From assembly GCF_900188065.1 (NCBI RefSeq), contig NZ_FZNQ01000008.1, forward strand, positions 79,818 through 143,817: DNA of 64,000 nt, read 5' to 3'. The position numbers were made by a program, and so were the translations under genes. Each line of letters begins with the position of its first letter. The first letter of the stretch is position 1. Under the pieces are notes generated by a model. That model did no database searches and had not been told where the DNA came from. It saw only the letters and a program-made list of their open reading frames with translations. This document shows positions 63,567 through 64,000 of this stretch, piece by piece. This stretch comes from Halorubrum vacuolatum. Lineage in GTDB: Archaea > Halobacteriota > Halobacteria > Halobacteriales > Haloferacaceae.

Positions 63567-63641
63567 GCTCTGGTAGTGTAGTCCGGCCAATCATATTGCC
63601 CTCTCGAGGCAATGACCGGGGTTCAAATCCCCGCCGGAGCA
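63567..63641 (+). tRNA. tRNA-Glu (CTC anticodon)
   Basis: The sequence folds into a clover leaf: acceptor arms GCTCTGG and CCGGAGC with discriminator A, a D-arm around GTGTAGTCCGGCCAATCAT, an anticodon stem TTGCC/GGCAA with the loop CTCTCGA giving anticodon CTC, and a T-arm with GGTTCAAATCC inside a perfect GGGG/CCCC type stem. The 3' CCA is not encoded. It reads GAG codons. tRNA genes are common sites for integration of mobile elements, and an IS5-type transposase end lies 300 bases downstream. Confidence 0.95.
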
Positions 63642-63938
63642 TCCCAACCCCTCGCCTTCTGTTGATTTTCGACCGTCGCTAACCCGAGGTAAACACATGT
63701 TCGAGGGCAATCAAACTCAACACGGGTATCGACCCCGACGCCGTCTGGCGATTTCAATAACCCGCGAGGCATCGAAACTCACGGGGGTAAATCGACCGCC
63801 GTCTGGCGATCCGAAAAATCGTGAGGCAAGCATCCGGGTTACCGGACAGAGGGCCAGGCAATGAAAACTACCGACCAGGCAACCAACCCCCTTGAAGGGA
63901 TCAAACGGCTTCATTGAATCCGCAGAAGGCGTCGGGTT
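63642..63938. repeat. Gene-free stretch with degenerate repeats between tRNA-Glu and the transposase end
   Basis: Lower-GC stretch without a supported gene. The core gccgtctggcgat occurs at 63740-63752 and 63798-63810, inside two units of about 58 bases that also share acggg, atcgacc, gaggca and caaactca/gaaactc flanks. A further motif gccaggcaatgaaaact (63852 onward) and gaccaggcaacc (63872 onward) looks like decayed copies. It might be the remains of a mobile element end or a regulatory array. Confidence 0.5.
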
Positions 63939-64000
63939 TCATTGTTTGACGGCTTGTTCGACGTTGTAGACGGCGGCGGCAAGCGTAATTTCACGGAACT
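63939..64000 (-). mobile_element. 3' end of an IS5-type transposase gene (cut by window edge)
   Basis: On the minus strand, the frame entering from the right edge reads FREITLAAAVYNVEQAVKQ and stops at 63939-63941. A Phe-Arg-Glu-Ile...AlaValTyrAsnVal/Ile...Lys tail is the typical C-terminus of haloarchaeal IS5-family transposases. The remaining part and the terminal inverted repeats are outside the window or not recognised. Activity cannot be judged. Confidence 0.65.

Noticed and set aside
63711..63880. CRISPR array near the right edge
   Set aside because: The units are few, degenerate along their whole length and lack the repeat/unique-spacer alternation and a typical haloarchaeal CRISPR repeat.
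63717..63914. 65-residue minus-strand frame between tRNA-Glu and the transposase
   Set aside because: It runs through the degenerate repeats, is Arg/Cys rich and has no likeness to any known family.

Overview
The window is chromosomal DNA of a haloarchaeon (class Halobacteria). The evidence is an archaeal-type methionine adenosyltransferase, glycerol-1-phosphate dehydrogenase (archaeal lipid backbone), DRG-type GTPase, nascent polypeptide-associated complex protein, archaeal DacZ diadenylate cyclase, HTH-10 (Bat-like) regulators, TATA boxes close to start codons, GC-rich codons and proteins rich in Asp and Glu. The gene content fits the Haloferacales/Halorubrum relatives, but this is an inference.

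Left part (1-21 kb): purM (cut by the window edge); a TraB-family membrane protein with an M50 metalloprotease; a bifunctional-nuclease-like protein; a thioesterase; a gene-free but strongly structured stretch (4.6-4.95 kb) ending in an IS200/IS605-like hairpin; DUF123 and DCC proteins; a complete zinc/manganese ABC transporter (znuA-znuC-znuB) with overlapping genes; an HTTM membrane protein; CBS and SDR proteins; the large glutamate synthase gene with an AT-rich upstream region and a leaderless-type promoter; prolyl-tRNA synthetase with a 24-bp repeat at its 3' end; and a bile acid:sodium symporter/ACR3-like transporter.

21.2-27.5 kb is an anaerobic-respiration-type operon: a cysteine-rich HTH-10 regulator, a small Ferredoxin_N-like protein, a Tat-exported Psr/Phs/DMSO-reductase-family molybdoenzyme, a four-cluster ferredoxin subunit, an NrfD membrane anchor, a TorD chaperone and a second HTH-10 regulator. 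The structural genes overlap by a few bases. 27.7-29.4 kb couples the c-di-AMP synthase dacZ to an MscS channel behind a palindromic operator candidate. 30.1-32.5 kb holds a tightly packed three-gene cassette of unknown function: two genes appear to be diverged paralogues and the third carries a helix-hairpin-helix domain. It is the best candidate here for an undescribed system.

34.3-42.1 kb is an aerobic respiratory neighbourhood: Cox subunit II, a fused Cox I-III, subunit IV, a DUF420 protein, a 50-residue single-span membrane protein, other small membrane proteins, and a degenerate NAD-kinase-like protein with an in-frame 30-bp tandem repeat. 42.2-62.6 kb is mostly housekeeping: egsA, LysE, a DtxR-type regulator, DUF2103, Get3/ArsA, PHP, amine oxidase, ArfB/creatininase, NAC-trmI, a TbsP-like regulator, amidohydrolase, aminotransferase, methionine adenosyltransferase, YchF, DUF47, purC and an HEXXH metalloprotease. 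The right edge has tRNA-Glu(CTC), degenerate repeats and the 3' end of an IS5-type transposase, which suggests the border of a more plastic region.
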